Of a DNA stretch of 64,000 nucleotides, positions 34,376 to 44,989 are shown one piece after another. The notes under the pieces were generated by a model that did not search any database, was not told the origin of the DNA, and saw only the letters and a list, made by a program, of their open reading frames with translations. Source of the DNA: Wurfbainia villosa (lineage: Eukaryota > Streptophyta > Magnoliopsida > Zingiberales > Zingiberaceae); NCBI GenBank assembly GCA_025175895.1, contig CM045988.1, positions 13,173,647 to 13,237,646 on the forward strand, in the 5' to 3' direction. The position numbers were made by a program, and so were the translations under genes. How positions within the stretch are numbered: position 1 is the stretch's first letter; each line of letters begins with the position of its first letter.

Positions 34376-34984
34376 TGCACCTGCTAATCAACCCTTTATA
34401 AGGGGTACTATTAATATGATATTCGGGGGTTCCACTAATGGAGATTCTAACAGGGCACGGAAAAGACACAGTAGAGAGGAATGTTCATCTATTGTCGCTC
34501 TTCCTAGAATTAGAGGACCCATGATAGGTTTTGATTCTAATGATTTAGAGGGAGCGATGACCCCTCACACTGATGCCTTAGTCATTCAAGATCTTATTTC
34601 CAATTTCGATGTGGGAAGAGTTTTTGTCGACCCGGGCAGTTCAGTGGATATTTTGTATTGGTCAGCCTTAGAACAAATGAGAGTTACTATCACTGATTTG
34701 CAGCCAATTGGTACTTCTTTATTTGGATTTTCTAGTCATGAGGTGCAACCCATGGGCCAAATCAAACTGCCTTTATCTTTAGAGAAGAGCCGAGGAGGAA
34801 AATCGTGCTTATTAATTTTACAGTGGTTGATATACCTTCTTCTTATAATGCTATTTTCGGTAGACTTGTTGTAAGTAGTTTACAGGCTGTAGCTTCTCCT
34901 TATCATCAGAAGATTAAGTTTCCTGTCGGAAATGAAGTAGGGGAAGTCAAGGGTGACCAACAACTTTCTCGTAGATGTTATGTA
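34376..34984 (+). pseudogene. Tat-type protease region, cut by insertion
   Basis: Reads INMIFGGSTNGDSNRARK, LEGAMTPHTDALVI and then VFVDPGSSVDILY, where the aspartic protease motif DTGSS has become DPGSS. After a frameshift near 34805 it reads VVDIPSSYNAIFGR and KIKFPVGNEVGEVKGDQ, and ends RRCYV at the insertion site. The frame resumes at 40543 with DAIRTGKKG. The changed active-site residue and the insertion both inactivate it. Confidence 0.8.
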
Positions 34985-36176
34985 TGTTGGTGTAGGGGCA
35001 CTAGTTAATTGAACCTTTGTTTTGATAATGACAAATATTCAAAGTTAAGCTATTTTGTTATCTCATATGCTATGCTAAGTGTGTAGGTATTGTATTAGAC
35101 TTTGCCAAGGTCAACGACACCAGGAGAATCTCCGGACGAGAAACCTTGGTGGTCAACGACACCAGGAGAATCTCGGTGGTCGGGTGACACCAGGAGAATC
35201 TTGGGATGAGAAATCTCGGTGGTCGGGTTACGCCAGGAGAATCTCGGAAGGAGAAACCTCAGTGGTCGGGTGATGCCAGGAGAATCTTGGAAGGAGAAAC
35301 CTCGATGATCAAGTGACCGAAAGCTAAGTGACAGGTCAGGAGGGACAAAGGTAAGCTCCGAGTGTAGAGCGATGGTAAGGATGCGTCCTTAGTTAGAGGA
35401 CAATCCTAGGCGTCGATCCGACCAAGGCTTCTGGAGGAATGCCGAAGTCGAGATCGGATAGTTAAAGGATTATTACGCTACATGGCATTATGCATCTCTT
35501 TTGCTAACCTTGTGTTGCAGGTGTCAGGTTGAATTCTCAAGTAGCGTGATCGAAGGTTTTAGCAATGACTAGTGGCGATCGCGCCAAGAGGATCGATCGG
35601 CCGATCGATGTCGGCTTAATCAACCCAATGCACAAGGTCAAAGGGATAGAGATCGATACCGCCACCTCATGATAAGATAAGCCGCCATCTCAAGATAAGA
35701 TCCATGAGTTTTGGATTTGGATCTGGACATATTCCAAGGCGACAATCTATAAAAGGAGGGGAGGACTCAAACCCAACATGATCAATGAACTCCTAAGTGT
35801 GCTGACTCTCCAACTGCAATCCTTCGTGCTACAATGCTACTCCGACCGTGCATCTTCTACAAGTTATTTGTCGGTATTTCATTTAATTCATATTTATTAC
35901 TTGCTAAGAGGAGAGGTAGGTTTGTTACCTCTTCCTCTACATATTCTGTAATCAGTTGTCTCTTACCTCCAACGAGGAAGAGACTTTTAGTGCGTTGCCC
36001 TTCGGAAGCGATCAAGGATCACAGGGCCTTGGATTAGCTGTCGATGGGCTATGAACCAAGTAAAAAATACTTATGTTTTGTGTTTTAGTTTTTCGCTGCT
36101 TACTTTATTTTAAACGAGGAAAAGAAAAGTTTTACGAACGCTATTCACCCCCCTCTAGTGTTTTCTAGATCCAATA
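34985..36176 (+). repeat. 5' LTR of the SIRE-derived element
   Basis: 1192 bp. TATA box TCTATAAAAGG at about 35747. The U5 holds CTATTCACCCCCCTCTAG. A CGATCG-rich patch at about 35560-35615 replaces palindrome-bearing text kept in the 3' LTR. Confidence 0.88.
35109..35307. repeat. 43-bp minisatellite, five units
   Basis: Units contain ACACCAGGAGAATCTCGG and GAGAAACCTCGGTGGTC. One unit is internally shortened. The 3' LTR has seven units. Confidence 0.88.
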
Positions 36177-36178
36177 AT

Positions 36179-36190
36179 TGGTATCAGAGC
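36179..36190 (+). other. Primer binding site of the SIRE-derived element
   Basis: TGGTATCAGAGC shortly after the LTR end at 36176. Confidence 0.85.
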
Positions 36191-36343
36191 GTGGGCGCTC
36201 AGATTCGGTGCAACCATCGATTGTGCATTTTCTTTTCTTTATTTTTCTTTTTAATTATCTCCCGTACTTCTAATCCAAGACTAAGTCTTGAGACTTTTTG
36301 TTATGTTTTTTTAAGTATTGGAAGATCATTGATCGAGTTAACC

Positions 36344-36805
36344 ATGGAAGAGTATCCCACAAGGCCTAAAGGTAACAATGTGAATTTAAATTTTAAATTG
36401 CATATTATTTGTTTCAAGTGTAGGGAGAGAGGACACTATAAAAATAAGTGTCCTACTCATAAGACTTGAACGACACAACTGATGGCAAAGGAGACACTAT
36501 TGCCAAGAGTCCGCAAGAACAAGGAGCACATAAAGTGCTTCGGGTATGGAAGATTCCGTCACTACAAATATCGACGCTCGGAGAAAAAGGTTAGTAAAAT
36601 TAATAATTTTGAAAATTTGAGTTTTAGAATGCTTGATAATTTAGAGAAATTGTGCATTAAAGCTAGTAAATTAGTTAATTATTGTCAATTAAATAACACA
36701 GTTAATAATTCAACTAATAAAAACTTAATTAATTTAGATTTAATTAGTTTAAATAATAATAATATCATGGAAGAAAATGATCTAACATTTGATAAAATTA
36801 ACTAA
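36344..36805 (+). pseudogene. SIRE-like gag remnant with zinc knuckles
   Basis: The ATG at 36344 opens a 41-codon frame with the CCHC knuckle CFKCRERGHYKNKC and stops at 36467-36469. A second frame (36482-36805) holds a decayed knuckle (CFGYGRFRHYKYRR) and then an Asn/Leu-rich, low-complexity stretch. The capsid-like N-terminal domain seen in TR-GAG gag is missing, so this is a deletion derivative. Confidence 0.7.
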
Positions 36806-37025
36806 GAGCTTAATCAAATTTTTAGTTTAATCAACATAGATCTAGATCAAGTCAAGGATAAATTCAACCTAGGACTTAATCAGAATAATCAAAGCCTAGA
36901 TCCGAATAATCAAAACTTAGTATAGAATCATCAAATCCTATATCTGATTAATCTAGATAATTCTGAATTAATTTTTTTTTTGAAAAATTCAACCATAAAA
37001 AATTCGAAATTAAATTATTATTTTT

Positions 37026-37390
37026 AATAATCTTATCTTTAAAAATTCTAATAATTCTATTAATAATCCTACTTTTAAAAAGTCTAATAATCTTATCTTT
37101 AAAAATTCTAATAATTATATTAATAATCCTACTTTTAAAAAGTCTAATAATCTTATCTTTAAAAATTCTAATAATTCTACTTTTAAAAATTCTAATAATC
37201 TTATCTTTAAAAATTCTAATAATTCTATTGATAATTCTACTTTTAAAAATTCTAACAATCTTATCATGAAAAATTTATGAATAATTCTACATTTAAAAAG
37301 TATAATAATCGTATCTTAAAAAAATCTGATAATTTTACTTTTAAAAAGTCTAATAATCTTACTTTAAAAAAGTATAATAATCCTATTAAA
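37026..37390 (+). repeat. Asparagine-rich 60-bp tandem repeat
   Basis: AATAATCTTATCTTTAAAAA starts at 37026, 37086 and 37146 (period 60 bp), then shorter units follow. In one frame each unit reads as NNLIFKNS plus NNSINNPTFKKS. It lies where TR-GAG gag has its basic tail. Confidence 0.85.
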
Positions 37391-37570
37391 TCTATTTTAA
37401 ATTCAAAATCTAACTTAATTAAAAATTCAGAATTAAATAATCAAACCAATAAAATTAATTATAATAGAGTACCATTTGATTATACAAAAATTAATAATTT
37501 AGCAATTAAACCTTCAACGTTTAGAAATTCAACAAATAAAAATCTACCTAAGAAACAACCATTTCTTTGA
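37277..37570 (+). pseudogene. C-terminal gag remnant after the repeat
   Basis: 97 open codons rich in N and K. The words YNRVPFDYTKIN correspond to YHNVPFNYGTTS in the TR-GAG gag, so it is the tail of the same protein family. It probably never starts at its first ATG. Confidence 0.6.
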
Positions 37571-39259
37571 ATTGATTGAATATAACATGCTTTTGCATAC
37601 ATATCATTTTAATTAATTACCATGTTTATTTTTGTCATGTCATACATACTAGTCTTAAATTAACTCTCATAGAATGGTTAGATAGGAAATGGTTAATTAA
37701 CCTTGATAACATAGTATCAGGACGCGGTGAGATGATAGTACATTAGGGAAACGAAGTCTCGTGTATCCGGGTTAGATAAGGAGTATCTAGCTTGGTGCAC
37801 TTGGCTAAGTGGAACTAGCTGAAGCTACCTCACCACATCCTAGATTAGTTAGATCAGGACGTAACCCTAAGTGAATTAAGTGCACAATTTCTTAAGATTG
37901 GCTTTGTCTAAGGAAGTGGTCGTTGTTCCGATCAAAGAAGGCCTCTGTGCCTAGTCACAACCTAGAAGCTATCTTTTGAAATGTTCACTTAACTAACTAA
38001 AGGTTAAATTCGAATCTAACCCAAGGTTAATTGATTTTTAAGACATTAACATTAACTAAGTAAAATTAAATTCATCTCACAATACTTATAAGGATAACTT
38101 GGTTGATTATGTAGAATGGGTGAGATGGTAAGGACAACAAATTGAAAATAGTTTTGAAAATATAAATAGATTCATAAAATTATTTTATTGGTTGCCATGA
38201 TTATTGCATATAGTTATACGTAGTGTTTAAAATAATTATACTTTTTAAAATGATGGTTAGTTGACTAGTACTGAACTTCTAGATCTTTAGGTTAACTTTA
38301 GACACCTAGACCCTTTGGACACTTAGGTAAGCCTTTCTTGTGGACAACAAGGATGTCCTAAGAGTTTGTCAGACAAAGGCGGAGGCCCTCTAGATAAGCC
38401 TTCCTTGTTGTTAACAAGGATGTTAGGTCAAAGGGGAGGTTCTAATTGGATAATCATCATAGAAGATTGTTAAAATATTATTTAAAAAAAATATATATTT
38501 CCAATACTTTCAAAATTTAAAATCCTTCTTTTTTATGATGCAAAAGGTTGGAATCCACCAACCTAGTGGCCCCTACCAGCTTGCCCCCGGACCATCGTAA
38601 GGGAGGTAAATCACGGTAGGTCTTTGACCCTTGAGACTAGTAACTAGCGCATGGAGGGACGGCACCCTCGCATTTGCGAGGGATTGACCCGTTGTCCTAT
38701 GATGCAACGTCTGCATGCGCTAGCCACTAGGCCCTTCCCGTGGGGGCAAAATCCTTCTTTTTGATATTATGCAGGGGGAGAGAAGACTTAAGTTAGACAA
38801 ACTTAGTATCTTTAGCTACCTCTAGTTTGGCATAAAACCTAATAGATATGAGTCTTTAAAATGTATATTTAATTCCTTTAAAAAAATCTTTCTCAAAATT
38901 TTATAACAATGTTAAAGGTTGGATGGTCACATCTTAACCTAGGATATACATTGTTGGTACAGGATCTAGAAACCTAAGCTCTTAAATGTTAAAGGGAGTT
39001 GAACATAATGGTTCACATCCTTAAAAATGCACCCCTTATAAAGTTATTTTTGATATATGTCAAAGGGAGAGAGAGGTTAAAGTTAAGAGGTTATCTTCTT
39101 TTTTTTTTTTTTTCAAAAAGTAATTGTTTTTCAAAACTCATCTAGGGTTAAGGGGGAGGTACCCTTAAGGGGGAGGTTTTGAAAAATGCTTGTTTAATGC
39201 TTACCGCTTATTTTCTCTTAACTTTGAATTGGTTTGCCATAGATAAAAAAGGTAAATAT
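37571..39259 (+). other. Non-coding tail of the SIRE-derived element
   Basis: No protein is seen apart from the SINE within it. Just before the LTR, where AAAAAGGGGGAGAT would be expected, it reads AAAAAAGGTAAATAT, a decayed PPT. Confidence 0.65.
38534..38747 (-). mobile_element. tRNA-derived SINE with 15-bp TSD
   Basis: The body is flanked by the identical 15-mer AAAATCCTTCTTTTT (38519-38533 and 38748-38762). On the minus strand it starts GCCCCCACGGGAAGGGCC, has an A-box-like region (CCTAGTGGCTAGCGCATG) and, about 30 bases on, a B-box-like GGGTCAATCCC. It ends in an A-rich stretch next to the duplication. Length 214 bp, the common SINE range. I cannot name the family. Confidence 0.7.
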
Positions 39260-40537
39260 TGTTGGTGCACGAGCACTAGTTAATCGAACCTTTATTTTGA
39301 TAATGGCAAAGATTCAAAGTTAAGCTATTTTATTATCTCATATGCTATGCTAAGTGTGCAGGTATTGTATTAGACTTTGCCAATGTGAACGACACCACCA
39401 GGAGAATCTCGGGACGAGAAACCTCGGTGGTCGGGTGACACTAGGAGAATCTCGGGACGAGAAACCTCGGTGGTCAACGACACCAGGAGAATATCGAGAT
39501 GAGAAACCTCGGTGGTGGGGTGACACTAGGAGAATCTCAAGACAAGAAACCTCGGTGGTCAATGACACCGGGAGAATATTGGGATGAGAAATCTCGGTGG
39601 TCGGGTGACACCAAGAGAATCTTGGAAGGAGAAACCTCGGTGGTCGGGTGATGCTAGGAGAATCTCGAAAGGAGAAACCTCAGTGATCAAGTGGCCGAAA
39701 GCTAAGTGACAGGTCAGGAGGACCAATGGTAAATTTCGGGTGTAGATCGGTGGTAAGGATGCATCCTCGGTTAGAGGACAATCCTAGGCATCGATCCAAC
39801 CGAGGCTTCCGGAGGAATGTCGAAGTCGAGATCGAACAATCAAAGGACTGTCACATTGCATGACATTGTGCATCTCTTTTGCTAACCTTGTGTTGCAGGT
39901 GTCAGGTAGAATTCTCAAGTGTAGCAGTCGACTGGCGATAGTTGACTTCCAAGAGGATAAGTCGACTGATGTCGACGAATCAACCCAATGCACAAGGTCA
40001 AAGAGATAGAGATCGATGCCGTCACCTCATGATAAGATAAGCCGCCACCTTAAGATAAGATCCATGAGTTTTGGATATGGATCTGAACATATTCCAAGGT
40101 GACAATCTATAAACGGAGGGGAGGACTCAAACCCAACATGATCAATGAACTTCTAAGTGCGCCGACTCTCCGACCGCAATCCTTTGTGCTATAACGCTAC
40201 TCTGACCATGCATCCTCTACAAGTTATTTGTCGGTATTTCATTTAATTCATATTTATTACTTGCTAAGAGGAGAGGTAGGTTTGTTACCTCTTCCTCTAC
40301 ATATTATGTAATCGATTGTCTCTTACCTCCAACGAGGAAGAGACTTTTAGTGCGTTTCCCTTCGAAAGCGCTCAAGGATCTTACGACCTTGGATTAGTAG
40401 CCGATGGGCTATGAACCAAGTAAAAAAAATGTGTGTTTTGTGTTTTAGTTTTCCGCTGCATACTTTGTTTTAAATGACAAAAAGAAAAGTTTTACGAACG
40501 CTATTCACCCCGCCTCTAGCATTTTCTCGATCCAATA
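39260..40537 (+). repeat. 3' LTR of the SIRE-derived element
   Basis: 1278 bp, 86 bp longer than its sister, which equals two 43-bp units. It keeps an intact CAGTCGACTG at 39925. Confidence 0.88.
39385..39685. repeat. 43-bp minisatellite, seven units
   Basis: Same unit as at 35109-35307, with seven copies. The open frames that cross it are not proteins. Confidence 0.88.
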
Positions 40538-40542
40538 ATCTA

Positions 40543-41673
40543 GATGCTATTCGGACAGGGAAGAAAGGAAAAATTGCTAGTAAGTCTTTTTAGAAATCTA
40601 AGTATGGAGGTACAGTGTGTATCGTTCATTCAAAAGGGGGCTGCTGAAGAGATAGGGTAACCTGATAAAGAGTCAATTATGTTAGATGATAAGTGTACTG
40701 AACATGTTACCTTTATAGCCTGGGATCTTCCTTTGCAGCTTAAAGCAAATTTGAATAAATGCCTTATTAAAAATGTTGATATCTTTGCATGGTCTCCACA
40801 GGATTTATCAGGAATTGATCCTATTGTTATGGAGCATAAGTTGTATATCTTACCTACTGTAGTTCCTGTCAAACAAAAGCACCGACACTTTGGAGTTGGA
40901 ATGGATGCTATTATTAAAGAAGAAGTATATAAATTACTGAAGGTTGTACATATCAGAGAAGTATAGTACCGAACTTGGTTATCTAATGTGGTACTGGTAC
41001 CTAAGCCATCGGGAAAATGGAGAATGTGCGTGGACTTCAGAGATCTTAACAAAGCTTGTTCTAAGGATTGTTATCCTTTGCCTCGCATTATATTGATCAG
41101 TTAGTAGATTCTACTATCGAGCATCAGTTTATCTCAATGATGGGCGTTTATCAGGGGTATCATCAAATACCATTGGCTTTGGAGGATTAGAATAAAGTCA
41201 ATTTTATTACTACAGAGGGGACTTTCTGTTATGTAGTTATGCCTTTTGGGTTAAAGAATGTCAGGGCTACTTATCAGAGATTAATGGATAAAATCTTTGA
41301 AAAGAAGTTGGGGAAAAATGTAGAGGTATATGTGGATGATATTTTGGAGAAAACTTTACATCCCGAGCAGTTAATATCTAATTTAGACGAAACTTTCGAC
41401 ACTTTGCACAAGTATAAAATGAAGTTAAATCCAAAGAAGTGTGTATTTGGGGTTACTCAGGGTCGTTTCTTGGGGTATGTTGTTACTGAACAGGGTATAA
41501 AAGCTAATCCTATTAAGATTGAGGCTATTCAGCAAATACAACCTCCAAAAAATTTGAAAGAAGTGCAAAGGTTATTTGGTAGGATTACTGCCTTATCTCA
41601 ATTCATATCCCTGTCAGTAGATAGAAGTCTTCCCTTTTTTAAGATATTAAAGAGAGCTATGCGGTTCCGATGA
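40543..41673 (+). pseudogene. Tat-type reverse transcriptase
   Basis: Blocks in order: VDIFAWSPQDLSGID, VVLVPKPSGKWRMCVDF with DLNKACSKDCYPLP, then YQGYHQIPLALED followed by a stop (TAG, expected CAG), TTEGTFCYVVMPFGLKNV, VEVYVDDILEKT (YVDD catalytic motif), LNPKKCVFGV and GRFLGYVVT. Breaks: stops near 40965 and 41105 and at 41188-41190, and a frameshift near 41080. Confidence 0.88.
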
Positions 41674-42120
41674 ACACTGTGATAAATCCTTTCAATCTCT
41701 AAAAAAGTACTTGGTGGAGCCACCCTTTTTAGCTAAACCTCAGCCTGGAGAAATGTTATGGATATATCTATCTCTTTCTGAAGTTGCTGTAAGCTCAGTA
41801 TTGGTTCGAGAGGATAAGGGTCAGCAACATCCAATTTATTATATCATTTATCTGTTGAAGGGACCTAAAAATTTGTTACACAAATCTAGAGATGCTAACT
41901 TGGGGTTTAGTTTTAACTGCTCGAAGGTTACGACCCTATTTTCTGTCACATCCCTTGGAGGTACTCACTGATACTCCTTTAGGCAGAATACGTACTCATC
42001 CAGAAGCTACTGGAAAGCTTATTAAATGGGCTATTGAACTTAGTGAATATGACATTATTTATCAGCCTCATACCTCTATTAGAGCCCAAGCATTAGCTGA
42101 TTTTCTAGTAGAGACTATAC
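41674..42120 (+). pseudogene. RT-linked RNase H of the Tat element
   Basis: Reads LVEPPFLAKPQPGEMLWIYL, then SEVAVSSVLVRE and HPIYYIIYLL. A frameshift near 41910 moves it to RLRPYFLSHPLEVLTDTPL and WAIELSEYDIIYQPHTSIRA with QALADFLVE. It is the normal gypsy RNase H, lacking an intact frame. Confidence 0.8.
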
Positions 42121-42554
42121 ATAAGGAGGAGTTTGAACCTTGGATTATATATGCAGATGAGCCTTCTAAAAAGGAGGGTTGTGGAGTAGGGGTAATTTTG
42201 ATTTCATCTCAAGGAGAAGAGGTTAAGCTGGTAGTTAGATTGCATTTTAGGGCCTCTAACAATGAAACTGAATATGAAGCTTTACTTATGGCTTTGCAAG
42301 CTACTAAAAATATAGGAGCTAAGCGGGTGATTGTGCATATAGATTCTCAATTAGTGGTGCAACAGACCGGGGGAGGATTTGAAGTTAAAGATGATAAGTG
42401 TCAAAATTACTGTGAAATGGTAGAGAAGGCTAAGGAAAATTTTTTAGAAGTATTAATCAAGAAAATCAATAGGATAGAAAATCAGAAGGATGATGAATTG
42501 GCTCAATTGGCTAGTTCTTTGGGGAATTGGAGTACTCGTGAAGTAATTGCCTAG
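42121..42554 (+). pseudogene. Second RNase H domain typical of Tat elements
   Basis: Reads WIIYADEPSKKEGCGVGVIL, RASNNETEYEALLMALQA, then RVIVHIDSQLVVQQ. The acidic residues YAD, NETEYE and HID sit where RNase H catalytic residues are expected. The frame is open from 41892 to 42554 and stops before the integrase zinc finger. A second RNase H after the usual one is a known Tat-lineage trait. It is the least damaged part of this pol. Confidence 0.8.
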
Positions 42555-43800
42555 ATTGAATTGCTACCGCAAAATGAGAAGTCAGGAGAAGTTATAGAAG
42601 ATGATTGGAGAAGGGAGTTAGTGTCATTCTTTCAACATAAAAAGATACCAAGTGATTCTGTAAGGGCTTGACAATTTAAGTAGCAAGTAGTCCATTTTTG
42701 TATGATAAAAGGAATCTTATATAAAAGAACTTGCATTGGACCTTTATTACGTTGTTTGGGGAAAAGGGAGGCAAATTATGTTCTGAAAGAAGTACATGAA
42801 GGAGCTTGTGGAAGTCATATAGGGGGTCGGGCATTGGCTCGGAAAGTGTTGTTAGTTTGATATTTTTGGCCTACTTTGATGAAGGATTCTATACAATTGG
42901 TACAAGAGTGTAAAAGTTGTCAAAGGCATCATAATTAGCAGCTTCAGCCAACTGAGTATATGAAGGTAGTAGTATCAGCTTGCCCTTTTGATCAATGGGG
43001 TATGGATATAGTACGACCATTTTCGGTCGGGACCGGTCAAAGGAAGTTTTTGTTGGTGGCTATGGATTGTTTTTTTAAGTGGGCAGAAGTTGAACCCTTA
43101 GCCCATATCACTGAGCAGATGGTGTTGAAGTTTTTATGGAGAAACATTGTATGTCATTTTGGTATTCCTAGAAGGTTGATATCTGATAATGGTTGACAAT
43201 TTCAGGGTAAAAAGTTAGCAAAATAGTGTCAAGACTTTAAAATTGAATAAGTGTTCACATCTGTGGCTTATCCTCAAAGTAACGGGCAAACTGAGGTGAC
43301 TAATAGAGAGCTGGTGCATGGGTTAAAAACTAAGTTGGAGCATGTAAGTGGTAGTTGGGTGGAGGAGTTACCTAGCATATTATGGTCTTTCCGAACCACT
43401 TCTAGGAGAGCTACGGGAGCCACTCCCTTTAGTATGGTGTATGGTTCAGAAGCAGTGTTGCCTATAGAAGTTGGAGTCGAATCTGCCCGGGTAATGAATT
43501 ATTTCCTAAGCAACAATAATGTGACTCGGGGCATGGAGTTGGACTTGATTTAGGAGAAGAGGGATGCTGCCTCATATAATGCTAAAAGGTATAGGTCACA
43601 GGTAATTAAATCTTATAATAAAAGGTAGTGCCTCGTTCTTTTCAGGCGGGAGACATAGTGTTAAGGAAGGTACTACCTGAGGGATCTAAGGGCAAGCTAG
43701 GACCCAAGCGGGAAGGATCTTTTCAGGTAGAGAGTCGAGCGGGAATAGGGGCTTACTATTTGAAGGATGCTCAAGGAAGACTTTTATGAATGTATATCAT
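42555..43800 (+). pseudogene. Tat-type integrase
   Basis: The zinc-binding part reads HEGACGSHIGGRAL and CKSCQRHHN. The core reads WGMDIVRPF (first Asp), LISDNG (second Asp) and QSNGQTEVTNRELVHG (Glu). Then TTSRRATGATPFSMVYG. Stops interrupt at about 42552, 42856, 42936, 43194, 43224, 43248 and 43551; several fit C-to-T changes of CAA, CAG or CGA. The tail to 43800 continues in broken frames. Confidence 0.85.
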
Positions 43801-44989
43801 TTATGACCTTATTATAGTGGATGGAATATTGTAAAATCTATGTTTTTATTAAGAATAGGCATTAATGGTAATTTCTTTTTGAAAGTTTGTGGTATTTTAG
43901 AAAGAGTTATGCGATTGGCTTTTTAAATTTACTAATTGGTTGGGAAAAGGAGATAGGATTTCTTCTTTTTCTGAATATATCAACTCGCTTCATTCAATGA
44001 TGGTAGAGAATTAATGATTATTCATTCTTGTGAGAATTCTGAGTTATTTGCAAATAAGTTGATGGCCTTACACAATAGTGACTCGTACGGATATTGTTCT
44101 AGTTCAGATATTCCATGAGGATGTTTTTATATTAAAATTTCTTTGCCATTATGCAATGGGTAACACTTAGCATTCATAAAAGGAAGGTACATAATTCTTC
44201 ATAAGAGTTAGCTGGAAGTGCAAATGGAAACATTTTAATTGACAAGGAGCTAAGGGGGAGAGGAATCCATAGAGGAGTCTCCCATGATCACTACAAAAAA
44301 ATCTCTTCCATGGAAAGTAGGAGGAGGAACCGATCGAGGTTGTTGTGGGGGTGCTGGAGGACACCATAAGTGGTTGCCGAAGGAAGGAAACGGAGAACGG
44401 AAAGGACCCGTAAGGGGTAGGGACGGTATGTAGAGGTTGTTGTAGAACGAGTCTCTGAATCAGTGGTCAAATTTGTATCAGAGCTTATAAAGATAGGACA
44501 TAAAGGAGAAGCCATGGAAGAAAGAAAGTGAGGATGGGAAAGGTAGATGGGAAGTTTAATTTTTATAGAAGGGTTGGGGGAGAAGACGAAGGAACAAGTG
44601 TAAGTTCCCTAGGATTAGAGTTGGTACCGAGGAGGTAGAGGAATTATAGTGGGAAGTCGAAGAGTCATTTTATGGGACCGTATAGTGATCGTTCGGGAAA
44701 TCTCTTGTAGTAAGTATTGGTAGGAAGTGGAGAAGGGTTGCCTATGGAAAATAGAAGCTTGGCCGAGCAGTGGCTTATTTCCTGAGCGGTAGTGATGCCT
44801 CGGGCTTATTGCTTAAGGGATGCTCAAGGGAAGTCTGTTTATAGGACCACAGAATGTAGGACATTGCTACCTTTGACTCAATAAAGCATTGAAAAATCTA
44901 TGTTTTTTAGAAGAATAAGACAATAAGATAAATCAAACATTGTATTGCAAGTATTACGAAATACAAGTCATATTTTTTTATTAGAGGGG
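43801..44989 (+). other. Non-coding region after Tat integrase
   Basis: I see no conserved protein on the plus strand. A minus-strand open stretch (44291-44515) is Ser/Thr-rich and not recognised. Confidence 0.5.

Larger units (their letters stand above)
34985..40537 (+). mobile_element. SIRE-derived non-autonomous LTR element in Tat protease
   Basis: 5553 bp. Both LTRs start TGTTGGTG and end CCAATA. Flanks are ATGTA (34980-34984) and ATCTA (40538-40542), a duplication with one change. The Tat frame is continuous across it. The interior has a PBS, gag remnants with zinc knuckles, an asparagine-rich repeat, a non-coding spacer with a SINE, and a decayed PPT. There is no pol. Confidence 0.88.

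Noticed and set aside
35079..35273. Repetitive open frame over the 43-bp minisatellite (also 39350-39587)
   Set aside because: 43 is not a multiple of three and the frame shifts between units; not a protein.
38534..38747. Functional tRNA gene
   Set aside because: Box-like words are present but no cloverleaf with paired acceptor ends is seen, and the flanking duplication shows an inserted SINE.
35100..39690. CRISPR-like regular repeats
   Set aside because: Units are contiguous without unique spacers, in a plant LTR.
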